Positions 52,351-61,033 of a stretch of DNA of 64,000 bases are shown here, in pieces. This DNA is from Brockia lithotrophica (lineage in GTDB: Bacteria; Bacillota; Bacilli; Thermicanales; DSM-22653). Under the pieces are notes generated by a model. It had not been told where the DNA came from. It did not search any database and worked only from the letters and a program-made list of their open reading frames with translations. Location of the stretch: positions 1-64,000 of the forward strand of contig NZ_RBIJ01000003.1 in assembly GCF_003633725.1 (NCBI RefSeq). The letters run 5' to 3'. Both the position numbers and the translations under genes were made by a program. Position 1 is the stretch's first letter; each line of letters starts with the position of its first letter.

Positions 52351-52389
52351 GACGGCGGTCATCCCGCCAAAACCACTGCCACCTCCACC

Positions 52390-53451
52390 TTACGTCCTAG
52401 CAATTTGCCCCCCCAGGTGTCCCGAATCCCGCGGTGCCGCGTACCTTCGGCACATCTCCTCGGCTTCCCGACGAAGTTCCTCACGAAATTCCGCGGGTTC
52501 CAAGACTTCGGCCTGAGACCCGTACTGAAGGAGCCACCGGCGAATCTCGTTTGTCCCTAGAACCTCAAACCGAAGGACGAGGGATTCGCCGTCGTCTGCG
52601 AGGACGGTTTGTCCGGGATGCCACGCACGCTCGCGCACGTAGCGGGAGGCGGGAGGATAGAAGTGGACGACCACGGCCACCTTCTCTCGGTCGCGTTCGA
52701 TTCTCCACGATTCGTTGAAGTACGAATCGGGATCGAAGGTATCTGCCACGGGTGAGGAAAAGGGCCGATCGGTGATTTCCGCATGGCGAACCCGGTCCAA
52801 AGCAAAGGTGCGCACTTCCCCGCGAAGGTGGCAGTACGCGGCAAGGTACCACACGCCCTCGTAGTAGCGGAGGTGCAAGGGTTCGACGTCGCGTTCCGTC
52901 TCCTCTCCGCGATACATGGAGAAGTAGCGCATGTGAACCACGCGCCTTGGGCCGATGGCCTCTTCAAAGAGCTGTAGGTAGTTCAGCACGTGGTTCGGGT
53001 CTCCGCGCGTGATGGGAAACCCGAAACTTAAAGATTTCCGAAGTCTTTCGTACTCCTGAATGCCCATCTCTTCCGGTAGGAGGTACGGTAGCTTTTCCTG
53101 GAGCGCACGGAGAGAGTCGCGAAAGATGTGCATCTCCATGCTTTCGATCGACCGAAGGGCGAGGAAGAGGGCGAGGGCCTCTCCCGCGGTGAGCCGTGCC
53201 GCAGACAGTGGTGGCACCCACGTAGAATCCGTGAGGCGATAGGTCTTGTGCCTACGATCGAATTCGATGGGAGCCTTCCAGTCGTCCCGAAGGAGTTCAA
53301 GATCGCGATAGAGTTGACGCTCTGAGGGTGGGCGGTCGAGGCCCACCGCGTCACGGTACGCTTCGGCGAGGGCGCGAATGGTCCAGCGCCTCCCTCCCCG
53401 ACGCAGGGTCTCCACAAGGAACATGATTCGGTGCAGGCGATCGCGGCGCAC
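52390..53451 (-). CDS. WYL-domain transcriptional regulator
   Basis: 353 residues. An N-terminal winged helix of the HTH_11 type (RIMFLVETLRRGGRRWTIRA, ERQLYRDLELLRDDWKAPIE) precedes a WYL domain with MRYFSMYRGEETERDVEPLH, GVWYLAAYCHLRGEVRTFAL and DRVRHAEI, then a WCX-like C-terminal part (VAVVVHFYPPASRYVRERAW). GTG 53451 is preceded by AAAGGAGGG at the right distance; 15 further upstream codons are open but lack a site. WYL proteins sense nucleotides or nucleic acids and often control defence or DNA-damage genes; no such genes are nearby. Last gene of the nrdR-to-pilD run of minus-strand genes. Confidence 0.9.
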   Translation of the reverse strand: MRRDRLHRIMFLVETLRRGGRRWTIRALAEAYRDAVGLDRPPSERQLYRDLELLRDDWKAPIEFDRRHKTYRLTDSTWVPPLSAARLTAGEALALFLALRSIESMEMHIFRDSLRALQEKLPYLLPEEMGIQEYERLRKSLSFGFPITRGDPNHVLNYLQLFEEAIGPRRVVHMRYFSMYRGEETERDVEPLHLRYYEGVWYLAAYCHLRGEVRTFALDRVRHAEITDRPFSSPVADTFDPDSYFNESWRIERDREKVAVVVHFYPPASRYVRERAWHPGQTVLADDGESLVLRFEVLGTNEIRRWLLQYGSQAEVLEPAEFREELRREAEEMCRRYAAPRDSGHLGGQIART

Positions 53452-53559
53452 GCGCAACCCTCCTTTCGATTTTGGATTCCTTCGGGAAGGCGTCACCGAA
53501 TCGGGGGGATTGCAGCCCGCTTGCGCTTCTTCGTTTTTCTCAAAGCACTCGCATCTGCG

Positions 53560-54417
53560 CTAGCTCCCCACGAAGAGCCCCCCGTACCACTCCCCAAGGG
53601 CTTCTCCGTACAAAAACCACACCCACGCGGCGGCGGCGAGGAAGGGGCCGAAGGGGATGGGGTCCTTCCTCGTCCTCTTTCCCAAGGCGAGGAGAGGGAG
53701 GGCGTAGAGAAGTCCCGCAAGAGAAGCGAGGAGGATTATCGGCAGGATCCCGCCCGGGCCGAAGAAGCCACCGAGAACTGCGGCGAAGACCACATCGCCA
53801 AATCCCAAACCCCCGCGGCTCACGAGGTATACGAGAAAAAAGACGAAGGTGAACGCCGCGGAACCCAAAACCGCCGCGGGAAGCGAGTTCGGGTCGACCG
53901 CCGCGCGGTACGCGTACGTCGCAAGAAGCGCATACCCGCTTAAGCGAAAGGGGATCCGCATCTCCCAGAGGTCTGTGAGCGTCACGGCAGTCACCACGCC
54001 CGCGAGAAGAATCCCCCCGAGAACTTCCGGCCACCACGACGGCCAAAGCCGGAGAAAATCCTCTGGACTAAACCTCGCGAGATATGCGACCGGGGTCATG
54101 CCGTACGCATGGGCGACCCGAGAGAGTTCGTGCCAGGCAAGCCAGAGGATGAGAAAGAGGGTGAGAGATTCTCCAAACGGATAAAGGGGGGAAATGCGGA
54201 CGCCGCAGGCGCGGCACCGTCCGCCTTGCAGGACGTAGCTCACAACGGGGACGAGGTCGCGTGCGGAGAGGGGATGCCCGCAGACGGGGCAGCGGGAGCG
54301 GGGAAAAAAGAGGCTCACGCCGTCCAAAATCCTCCGTGCAGACGCGGTGAAAAACGACCCCAACGCGAGCCCCAACCCGACGAGAAAGAAGAAAAACACC
54401 CCCCACAAAGCGACCAC
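53560..54417 (-). CDS. Prepilin peptidase (ComC/PilD type)
   Basis: 285-residue membrane aspartyl protease that cuts and N-methylates type IV prepilins and competence pseudopilins. The cytosolic zinc loop is FPRSRCPVCGHPLSARDLVP with GGRCRACG; the two catalytic aspartates are in AVTLTDLWEMRIP and the GxGD motif GGLGFGDVVFAAVLGG. About eight hydrophobic segments. GTG 54417 with GGGGG. No pilin or com genes in the window, so substrates lie elsewhere. 42 bases after mqnC. Confidence 0.92.
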   Translation of the reverse strand: MVALWGVFFFFLVGLGLALGSFFTASARRILDGVSLFFPRSRCPVCGHPLSARDLVPVVSYVLQGGRCRACGVRISPLYPFGESLTLFLILWLAWHELSRVAHAYGMTPVAYLARFSPEDFLRLWPSWWPEVLGGILLAGVVTAVTLTDLWEMRIPFRLSGYALLATYAYRAAVDPNSLPAAVLGSAAFTFVFFLVYLVSRGGLGFGDVVFAAVLGGFFGPGGILPIILLASLAGLLYALPLLALGKRTRKDPIPFGPFLAAAAWVWFLYGEALGEWYGGLFVGS

Positions 54418-54459
54418 GGCCCAACCCCCTGATCTCTTCGGTTTCGCCCACCGGAACGT

Positions 54460-55611
54460 CTACGCCTTATGGGCCTGGTAGACGAAGTCGCGCTCCGCGT
54501 ACTCTCCGGGAGAAAAGACGCGGAGGATTTCGTAAAACGTGTTGCGCTGCGCGGGCAGGCGCCCGGCGCTTCGAATGAGGTCGATGAGGTAGTTCGTCGT
54601 CACCGCGTGCACGGTTCCGGCGGCGGAAACGACGTTTTCTTCCATCATCGTCGAACCCATGTCGTTGATCCCGTAGTCGAGGGAACGGACACCAATCTCC
54701 GGGCCCATCGTCACCCAGGACGCCTGGAAGTTGGGGATGTTGTCTAAGGCGAGGCGGGCGACGGCGACGTTCTTGAGGTATTCCTCCGGAGAAACCCGAG
54801 AGTCGTACCCGAGCAGCGCGAGGCGTGTGTGTTCCGGCTGGAACGTCCAAAGGATGAAGGCGAGGTACCCCGTAAAGCCGCGGGCGCGGGCGCGGTCCTG
54901 CGAGTCGCGGAGACGGAGGAGGTGCAGAGCGCGTTCCTCCAGAGACTCCCCGAGGCCGATGACCATCGTGGCCGTCGTGTGCAACCCCACTTCGTGGGCC
55001 GCTTCCATGGTCTCGATCCAAAGGCGCCACGACCCCTTCTTCCGGCTCACGAAGAGACGCGTCCGGTCGTCTAGAATTTCCGCACCGGCTCCCGGAAGGG
55101 AATCGAGACCCGCCGCCTTCAGTCGCCTTAGGACGTCGTGGACGGAGAGGCCGTCCCGTTCCGCCATCCGCCGCACCTCGACAACGGAAAGGGAATGCAG
55201 GTGCACGTTCGGGTAGTGCCTCTTGATGGTGCGCAGGAGATCCTCGTAGAAGGCGATTCCGAGATCGGGGTGCGTCCCTCCCTGCATGAGGACCTCGGTT
55301 CCTCCTACGTCGACAAGCTCCCGTACCTTCTCGAGGATTTCCTCGCGGGTGAGTACGTAGGCTTCTGGATGACCCTTAGGCCGGGCGAAGGCGCAAAACA
55401 GGCAGTGGGTGTCGCAGACGTTGGAATAGTTGATGTTTCGGCCGACGACGAACGTCGTAAGAGGAAACTCGGGGTGAAGGCGGAGCATCATTCGATGGGC
55501 GGCGTACCCGATTTTCTCCACTTCGTCCGACTCGAGGAGCCGGACGATGTCTTCCAGCTCCAGCCTCTCCCCGCGAAACGGCTTTTCCAAGATCCCGTCG
55601 ATCGCGCCCAC
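54460..55611 (-). CDS. mqnC: Cyclic dehypoxanthinyl futalosine synthase
   Basis: A 383-residue radical SAM enzyme of the futalosine route to menaquinone. The iron-sulfur cysteines are in YSNVCDTHCLFCAFARPKG (CxxxCxxC), followed by LMQGGTHPDLGIAFYEDLLR, LDSLPGAGAEILDDRTR and the MqnC-specific NDMGSTMMEENVVSAAGTVH. GTG 55611 is chosen because GGGGGGA is well placed; a TTG five codons earlier begins inside that site. Its presence implies that this organism makes menaquinone through futalosine rather than the MenF-MenB path; the other mqn genes are not here. Confidence 0.93.
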   Translation of the reverse strand: MGAIDGILEKPFRGERLELEDIVRLLESDEVEKIGYAAHRMMLRLHPEFPLTTFVVGRNINYSNVCDTHCLFCAFARPKGHPEAYVLTREEILEKVRELVDVGGTEVLMQGGTHPDLGIAFYEDLLRTIKRHYPNVHLHSLSVVEVRRMAERDGLSVHDVLRRLKAAGLDSLPGAGAEILDDRTRLFVSRKKGSWRLWIETMEAAHEVGLHTTATMVIGLGESLEERALHLLRLRDSQDRARARGFTGYLAFILWTFQPEHTRLALLGYDSRVSPEEYLKNVAVARLALDNIPNFQASWVTMGPEIGVRSLDYGINDMGSTMMEENVVSAAGTVHAVTTNYLIDLIRSAGRLPAQRNTFYEILRVFSPGEYAERDFVYQAHKA

Positions 55612-55720
55612 GCGCTGTCCCCCCAATCGGTCGGACTGGCCGACTCTTCCTCCGTCACAACTTCCCCGTATGCCGATCGCTCACAGGCCTAGACGAACCG
55701 CCGGAGGAGAAAAGGCGATC

Positions 55721-56644
55721 CTACTTCCGCATCCTGCGGTTTCTCCCCTTTACGTGGTAGACGTCGGCGTACGAACGGATGCGCTCGACGAGTCGGTAGA
55801 CCTTCCCCGCCTCGATGTCGCTCGCACCGAGGAGGTAGTTTTCCAAAAGGTCCTGAAGCGAGAGGTTCGACGTGAAGAGGATCGGCCTGCCCGCCTGCGT
55901 GCGCCCCTGAAGGAGGGGCATGAGGATCTCGTCCCGCACCCAAGCCGTAGCGTTCTCCGCCCCGATGTCGTCGAGGATGAGGAGGTCCGCCTGCACGAGC
56001 TCCGCAAGTTTGGGCAGGAATTCCCCGCCGTCCAAAGATGCGCGGAGCTCGAGGACGAGGCTGGGAACGTACACGAAGTACACCGAGTGGCCGCGTTCCA
56101 CGAGCTCGTTCGCCGCACACGCCGCGAGGAAGCTCTTCCCCACGCCGAACGTCCCGTACAGGTAGAGCCCGCGGGTTCGAGGAAAGTCCTCCACGAACTT
56201 GCGTACGGCACGCAGTGCCTCACGGTTTCCGTCGTCTTCTTCGGCATCGGAGAAGCGCACATCGCGGAACTCCTCCGGCACGCCGATCAGGCGAAATAGC
56301 CTCCGCCGCCTCTTCGCATCCGTCGCCTTATGCCACTCCGCGCAAGGTTCGTAGCGGAAGAAGAACCGGCCCTCTTCTCGCGTTGGGATGGCGCGGTATC
56401 CCTTGAGCCTGTGCGGGCAGCGCTCCAATCCCGGGCAGGCAGCACAAGCGTCCTCTTCCTCGAGCCACGTCCACCATTCCGTAGACGCGGCGAGTACCTC
56501 GGCCTCCTCGAGGGACAGGCGGGCCATCCACTCCTGCACCTTTGGGTGGCGAAGGAGCTCCCGATCGCGCTCGACGGCGGATCCCAAGCGGCGGGCGAAT
56601 TCGGGATAACGGGAGAGAATTTGCGACAGCGGGGTGAGACCCAC
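55721..56644 (-). CDS. dnaI: Primosomal protein DnaI (helicase loader)
   Basis: 307-residue AAA+ ATPase that loads the replicative helicase in Bacillales. The N-domain has the zinc motif CAACPGLERCPH-type segment (about 78) that contacts the helicase; the ATPase domain carries Walker A GLYLYGTFGVGKSFLAACAA, Walker B LLILDDIGAENATAWVRDEI and sensor SNLSLQDLLENY with an arginine finger near YRLVERIR. GTG 56644 is preceded by GGGGGTG; GTG 56653 is possible. 48 bases after dnaB, the normal Bacillus order. Confidence 0.95.
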   Translation of the reverse strand: MGLTPLSQILSRYPEFARRLGSAVERDRELLRHPKVQEWMARLSLEEAEVLAASTEWWTWLEEEDACAACPGLERCPHRLKGYRAIPTREEGRFFFRYEPCAEWHKATDAKRRRRLFRLIGVPEEFRDVRFSDAEEDDGNREALRAVRKFVEDFPRTRGLYLYGTFGVGKSFLAACAANELVERGHSVYFVYVPSLVLELRASLDGGEFLPKLAELVQADLLILDDIGAENATAWVRDEILMPLLQGRTQAGRPILFTSNLSLQDLLENYLLGASDIEAGKVYRLVERIRSYADVYHVKGRNRRMRK

Positions 56645-56692
56645 GGAAAACACCCCCAGGGCGAAGCCCGTTTTGCAGTTCGTGCAGCGGAT

Positions 56693-57925
56693 TTACGCGT
56701 CTCCGGGCGAAGGCTCGAGGCCGGGGGAATCGGGCGACGAGAGATCTTCTCCTAGGACGTCCTCCAGACGGATGTACGCCGGGACGCGAACCGGATTTTG
56801 CCGGCGTCCGCTTCGCCCGCGCGTCCCGCGAGAGCGGTTTCCCGAGTCGGAGGCATCCGCGCGCCCCTGCCCTTCGGAACCCGCATTGCCGGCGACTGAC
56901 GCGGCCCTCGGCACCCGGTTCTTCCAATGGTAGCGGCGGTAGCGGCGAAGAAAGGCGTAGGCCTCCTCCGCCGTTCGGATCCCCTGACGGGCGAACGTTG
57001 CGGCCACCTTTTCCGTAAAGGCCCGAGGAAACGTCTTGTCCTTGACGAGGAGGACGTAGTCGATGAGCATGTTCACGACTTCGGAGGGAAGGCGGTATAT
57101 GTACAACAAGTCGTCTACGAGCCGCCGATCCGCGGGCGACAACTCGGTGACCCCTTGGTAGTGGCGCAGGAGGTCGTAGGGGGAGATGGTCTTGAAGTTC
57201 GCCAAGACCTCGTCTTTGCTCCGAGGCACGAGCGTGAGCCCGCTTTCGGCCGCAGGTTCCCCGGCCTTACCCCGGACTTCGTCGGCCGACCGCCCCGAAA
57301 TCGCCGAGCCCTCCGCCAGATCTTCGACGAGGTGGAGGGAGATCGGTTCGGCGGGAAGGGAAACCGCGCTTCCGCTTTCGCCCAACTTCCCCCGCCGCCG
57401 CTTTCGCTTGCCGAACGCCTCGAGCGCCTCGATGAGGTTGCGCAGGTCGTACTCCGGGTACGCCTCGCCGAACGACGCCGTGACCTCGCGGCCGAAGTTC
57501 CGCGGATCGGGAGGAACGTCATACGAACGAAACATGGCGCGAAAACGCTCTTCGCCTACGGCCCGTCGAAGAAGGGCGGGTAAGACGTCGCTCGCCAAAA
57601 ACTCGTGGGGCACGAGGGGCGGAAGGAGGAGGTACAAAAGCCCGCCCTCAGGTTCTCGGAGAAAGGTCCGCAGAAGCCCTACCCCTTCTAGCCGCCGCCG
57701 CGCCCGAAGGAACTCTTCTTCCGCGAGCCGGAGGTGCGCGAAAAGCTCGGCGTGTACGTTCTCTTCCCCTTCGGCGGCCGCGTGCGCCCAATAGAGGTAG
57801 AGGGTGAAAGCCTCCGCCCCGAGAAAGGGGACATACAGCGCCAAGAGGTTGCGAAGGTCTTCTTCCCCCAAGGGCCGCTGGCGCAGGACGGTAAACGGAG
57901 TCGGAGCGACGCGGGTCTCCCCCAC
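56693..57925 (-). CDS. dnaB: Replication initiation and membrane attachment protein DnaB
   Basis: 410-residue primosome protein of Firmicutes (not the helicase). It opens with the DDBH1 winged-helix domain (FTVLRQRPLGEEDLRNLLAL, YVPFLGAEAFTLYLYWAHAA) and later has the DnaB/DnaD-type DDBH2 region (TISPYDLLRHYQGVTELSPA, then DDLLYIYRLPSEVVNMLIDY and KVAATFARQGIRTAEEAYAF). The C-terminal tail is arginine-, glycine- and proline-rich and presumably disordered. GTG 57925 with AAGGAGGGGG. Lies between nrdR and dnaI as in Bacillus. The linker between the domains is longer than in Bacillus and poorly conserved. Confidence 0.93.
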   Translation of the reverse strand: MGETRVAPTPFTVLRQRPLGEEDLRNLLALYVPFLGAEAFTLYLYWAHAAAEGEENVHAELFAHLRLAEEEFLRARRRLEGVGLLRTFLREPEGGLLYLLLPPLVPHEFLASDVLPALLRRAVGEERFRAMFRSYDVPPDPRNFGREVTASFGEAYPEYDLRNLIEALEAFGKRKRRRGKLGESGSAVSLPAEPISLHLVEDLAEGSAISGRSADEVRGKAGEPAAESGLTLVPRSKDEVLANFKTISPYDLLRHYQGVTELSPADRRLVDDLLYIYRLPSEVVNMLIDYVLLVKDKTFPRAFTEKVAATFARQGIRTAEEAYAFLRRYRRYHWKNRVPRAASVAGNAGSEGQGRADASDSGNRSRGTRGRSGRRQNPVRVPAYIRLEDVLGEDLSSPDSPGLEPSPGDA

Positions 57926-57939
57926 CGGTCCCCCTCCTT

Positions 57940-58410
57940 CTAGGCGTCTCGGCAGATGTCGCGCCCCAGGAGGTTGCGGAGCTCCTCGAGAAACTCGTGC
58001 AGGGTTTCGAACTTCCGGTACACGCTGGCAAAGCGGATGTAGGCCACGAAGTCCACGTCTTTGAGGTGGCGCAGGACTTCTTCGCCGATGCGTTCGCTCG
58101 AGACCTCCCGCAGACCTTCCTGCAAAAAGCGCTGCTTGACCTTTTCGACGATTTCTTCTAGGGTATCTTCGGGAATGGGGCGCTTGGCCGCCGCCCGCTG
58201 CAGGCCGCGCAAGATCTTCTGATCGTCGAACTCCTCACGGGTCCCGTCGCGCTTAATGACGCGCGGGAGCATTAGGGCGGCCGTCTCTAGCGTGAGGAAC
58301 GTGCGGCCGCACTGCTTGCACCGCCGTTTGCGCCGAATTTGGGCGCCGCCCGAAAAGTGCCGCGTTTCCAGAACCTCGGTATCCGCGTACCCACAAAAGG
58401 GACAACGCAA
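57940..58410 (-). CDS. nrdR: Transcriptional repressor NrdR
   Basis: 156-residue zinc-ribbon and ATP-cone repressor of ribonucleotide reductase genes. LRCPFCGYADTEVLETR with RRKRRCKQCGRTFLT gives the zinc ribbon; VIKRDGTREEFDDQKILRGL starts the ATP cone, and VDFVAYIRFASVYRKFETLH ends it. Start TTG 58410 (in place of the usual ATG), with GAGGGGG about ten bases before; no nearer ATG or GTG exists in frame. 14 bases before dnaB. No NrdR box is visible in the window. Confidence 0.95.
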   Translation of the reverse strand: MRCPFCGYADTEVLETRHFSGGAQIRRKRRCKQCGRTFLTLETAALMLPRVIKRDGTREEFDDQKILRGLQRAAAKRPIPEDTLEEIVEKVKQRFLQEGLREVSSERIGEEVLRHLKDVDFVAYIRFASVYRKFETLHEFLEELRNLLGRDICRDA

Positions 58411-58473
58411 GTGAGGTCTTCCCCCTCTTGCCCATCTGGTCCAATCGGACCTACAACCCCGCACCTTGGCGGC

Positions 58474-58482
58474 ATTATACCA
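58474..58482 (-). promoter_or_regulatory. Extended -10 promoter for nrdR-dnaB-dnaI
   Basis: Minus strand TGGTATAAT about 60 bases before the nrdR TTG. It shares the 13-mer CCCCGTGTGGTAT with the infC promoter. The -35 is weak. Confidence 0.6.
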
Positions 58483-58522
58483 CACGGGGCGGCGTCCCGC
58501 CGTTTCCGGGGATTTCCCCGCC

Positions 58523-58551
58523 TTGACTCTCCGGAGGTGACGTGCTACATT
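58523..58551 (+). promoter_or_regulatory. Sigma-A promoter for thrS
   Basis: TTGACT, 17 bases, TACATT, upstream of the T-box leader. Confidence 0.7.
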
Positions 58552-58555
58552 GTCC

Positions 58556-58925
58556 TCAAGGCAGCTGCACCACCCGCGTCGCGGAACGACGCGCTTTCTC
58601 GAGGAAAGTTCGAAAAGCGATGAGGAGGACGCGGGGACGGAGTCCGGGCATCCAGAGAGGTGGGCCCTTGGCTGGAAGGTCCGCCTGCATCCGTTCCGTC
58701 CCTACCCCCTCCGAGCGCTTCGGCGAAGGACTCCCGGGAATTCCGGGGTTTGCGTAGCCGAGGACGGGAGCGCCCGTTAGCGCGCAAGAGTGCCCGAGGT
58801 CCCGTGTGCGGAATTTTGGCTTCGTCCTTTTTGCGGAAGGGCGAGGCCGTCCGCTGCGGGTTTCGGGAACGAGGGTGGTACCGCGGGTTCCGACGCCCGT
58901 CCCTTGAAGGACGGGCGTTTTTGCG
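58556..58925 (+). promoter_or_regulatory. T-box riboswitch controlling thrS
   Basis: The leader of about 400 bases holds the T-box sequence AGGGTGGTACCGCGG at 58872-58886, immediately before a terminator. Uncharged tRNA-Thr is expected to pair there and form the antiterminator. The specifier codon (ACN expected) could not be placed with certainty; an ACC lies near 58710. Confidence 0.9.
58893..58923 (+). terminator. T-box-controlled terminator before thrS
   Basis: Stem ACGCCCGTCC / GGACGGGCGT, loop CTTGAA, then TTTTTGCG; 48 bases before the thrS start. Confidence 0.92.
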
Positions 58926-58970
58926 TCTTCCGGGACGACAACTCCCTAGTACCCCAAAGGAGGTACGCCT

Positions 58971-60968
58971 ATGGCCTTCGTGCTTCTCCCCGATGGACGC
59001 TCCCTCGACGTCCCCGAAGGGGCAACCGCAATGGACGTCGCCAAGCTCATCTCTCCGAGCCTCGCCAAGAAGGCGGTCGCCCCTCTCGCCAAGAGGCCGT
59101 TCGCCGCTCTCGCCAAGAAGGCGGTCGCCGCTGAAGTGGACGGCCGCCTCGTCGACCTCACGGCCCCCGTTCCCTCAGGGGCGAAGGTGCGGATCGTCAC
59201 CTGGGACGATCCTGAGGGCCTCGAGGTCCTTCGGCATACGACGGCACACGTACTCGCCCAAGCTTTGCTCCGCCTGTATCCGGGAACGAAGCTCGCCGTA
59301 GGTGCCGCGACGGAGGACGGGTTTTTTTACGACGTAGAGCCCCCGACGCCCCTATCCGCCGAAGACCTTCCGCGCATCGAGGAAGAAATGCGCCGCATCG
59401 TCGCGGAAGACCTCCCCATCCGTCGGCGGGAAGTCTCCCGAGAAGAGGCAGAGGCGATCTTCCGGGAACGGGGGGAGACGTATAAGCTCGAGCTGCTCCG
59501 GGACATCCCGGAGGGAGAGACGATCTCCGTCTACGAACAGGGCGAATTCGTCGATCTGTGCCGGGGGCCCCACCTCCCGTCTACCGGGCGGCTCAAGGCG
59601 TTTAAGCTCCTGTCCGTTTCCGGAGCCTACTTCCGCGGAGATCCCAAAAACCCCATGCTCACCCGCATCGCGGGAACGGCGTTCCCCACGGAGGAAGAAC
59701 TGAAGCGGCACCTCAAGCGGCTCGAGGAGATGCGGGAACGCGACCACCGGAAGCTCGGTAGGGAACTCAAGTACTTCACGTTCAGCCCCGAAGTGGGGCA
59801 GGGACTCCCCCTCTGGCTTCCGAACGGGGCTACCGTACGTCGAATCGTCGAGCGCTACATCGTGGACAAGGAGTTGGAACGGGGGTACCTCCACGTGTAC
59901 ACCCCCGTCCTCGCAAACACCGAACTGTACAAGATCTCCGGCCACTGGGACCACTACCACGAAAACATGTACCCGCCCATGGTGATCGACCACGAGGAGC
60001 TCGTCCTTCGCCCCATGAACTGCCCGCACCACATGATGATCTACAAGAGCGAGACGCGGAGCTACCGCGACCTTCCCCTCCGCATCGCCGAACTTGGAAT
60101 GATGTTTCGCTACGAAGCCTCGGGCGCGCTCACCGGCCTCCACCGCGTCCGCGGCATGACGCTCAACGACGCGCACATCTTCGTCACTCCCGAGCAGATC
60201 GAAGAGGAAATCCGCGGGGTGATCGAGCTCATCCTCGAGGTGTACCGCGACTTTGGGATCAAGGACTACTGGTTCCGCCTGTCCTTGCGCGACCCGGCGG
60301 ACAAGGAGAGCTTCGTGGACAACGACGCGATGTGGGAGATCGCCGAAGCCCACCTCCGGCGTGCCCTCGACTCCCTCGGGATCCCCTACCGCGAAGCCGT
60401 AGGCGAAGCGGCGTTTTACGGTCCGAAGCTCGACGTCCAGGTGCAAACGGCCACGGGCAAAGACGAGACGCTTTCCACGGTTCAGGTGGACTTCTACCTA
60501 CCGGAGCGCTTTGCCCTCGAGTACGTGGGACCGGACGGTGCCCCCCACCGTCCCGTGGTGATCCACCGGGGTGTCGTGGGGACGATGGAGCGCTTCGTCG
60601 CCTTCCTCCTCGAGTACACGAAGGGCGCGATGCCCCTCTGGTTGGCCCCGATCCAGGTCGCCGTCCTCACGCTCACGGATGCGGAGATCCCGTACGCCCG
60701 GGAGGTAGATGACCGCCTCCGCCGCGCAGGCTTCCGAACCAAGCTCGACGTGCGCAACGAAAAGCTCGGGTACAAGATCCGCGAGGCCGAGGTGGAAAAG
60801 ATCCCCTACATCCTCGTGGTCGGCAAAAAGGAAGCGGAGACAGGAACCGTCGCCGTGCGCAGGCGCGGGCGCGTAGACGAAGGCGTACACGCCCTCGACG
60901 CCTTCCTCGAACGCCTGAAGGCGGAAGTCGCCGCGCGCGGCGGATCCGAGCTCGCGCCGGAATCGTGA
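58971..60968 (+). CDS. thrS: Threonyl-tRNA synthetase
   Basis: Class II synthetase, 665 residues (family about 640). TGS domain at 1-80, the editing domain with [17 protein letters not shown] and [18 protein letters not shown], catalytic core with motif 2 region [38 protein letters not shown] and motif 3 [14 protein letters not shown], and an anticodon domain from about 560 ([38 protein letters not shown]). The TGS domain contains a 24-bp repeat present three times, making it 16 residues longer than usual. ATG 58971 with AAAGGAGG. Regulated by the T-box leader. Confidence 0.97.
   Translation: MAFVLLPDGRSLDVPEGATAMDVAKLISPSLAKKAVAPLAKRPFAALAKKAVAAEVDGRLVDLTAPVPSGAKVRIVTWDDPEGLEVLRHTTAHVLAQALLRLYPGTKLAVGAATEDGFFYDVEPPTPLSAEDLPRIEEEMRRIVAEDLPIRRREVSREEAEAIFRERGETYKLELLRDIPEGETISVYEQGEFVDLCRGPHLPSTGRLKAFKLLSVSGAYFRGDPKNPMLTRIAGTAFPTEEELKRHLKRLEEMRERDHRKLGRELKYFTFSPEVGQGLPLWLPNGATVRRIVERYIVDKELERGYLHVYTPVLANTELYKISGHWDHYHENMYPPMVIDHEELVLRPMNCPHHMMIYKSETRSYRDLPLRIAELGMMFRYEASGALTGLHRVRGMTLNDAHIFVTPEQIEEEIRGVIELILEVYRDFGIKDYWFRLSLRDPADKESFVDNDAMWEIAEAHLRRALDSLGIPYREAVGEAAFYGPKLDVQVQTATGKDETLSTVQVDFYLPERFALEYVGPDGAPHRPVVIHRGVVGTMERFVAFLLEYTKGAMPLWLAPIQVAVLTLTDAEIPYAREVDDRLRRAGFRTKLDVRNEKLGYKIREAEVEKIPYILVVGKKEAETGTVAVRRRGRVDEGVHALDAFLERLKAEVAARGGSELAPES
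59061..59132. repeat. Three-copy 24-bp tandem repeat in thrS
   Basis: CTCGCCAAGAAGGCGGTCGC and following bases occur at 59061-59084, 59085-59108 (diverged) and 59109-59132, encoding [24 protein letters not shown]. Most ThrRS proteins have a single such segment here. Confidence 0.93.
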
Positions 60969-60987
60969 ACGAAGCGTACCTCGGCTA

Positions 60988-61033
60988 AAAAAACGCCCCT
61001 CAGGACGTTTCCAAAGGCGCCTGAGGGGCGTCT
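60988..61033. terminator. Bidirectional terminator between thrS and the radical SAM gene
   Basis: Stem ACGCCCCTCAGG / CCTGAGGGGCGT with a 15-base loop; the minus-strand side is followed by TTTTTTTAGCC. It contains the stop codon of the radical SAM gene and closes both transcription units. Confidence 0.75.

Noticed and set aside
52390-53451. WYL regulator as a marker of a nearby defence island
   Set aside because: All neighbouring genes are housekeeping or small envelope genes; no nuclease, helicase or retron-like gene is present.
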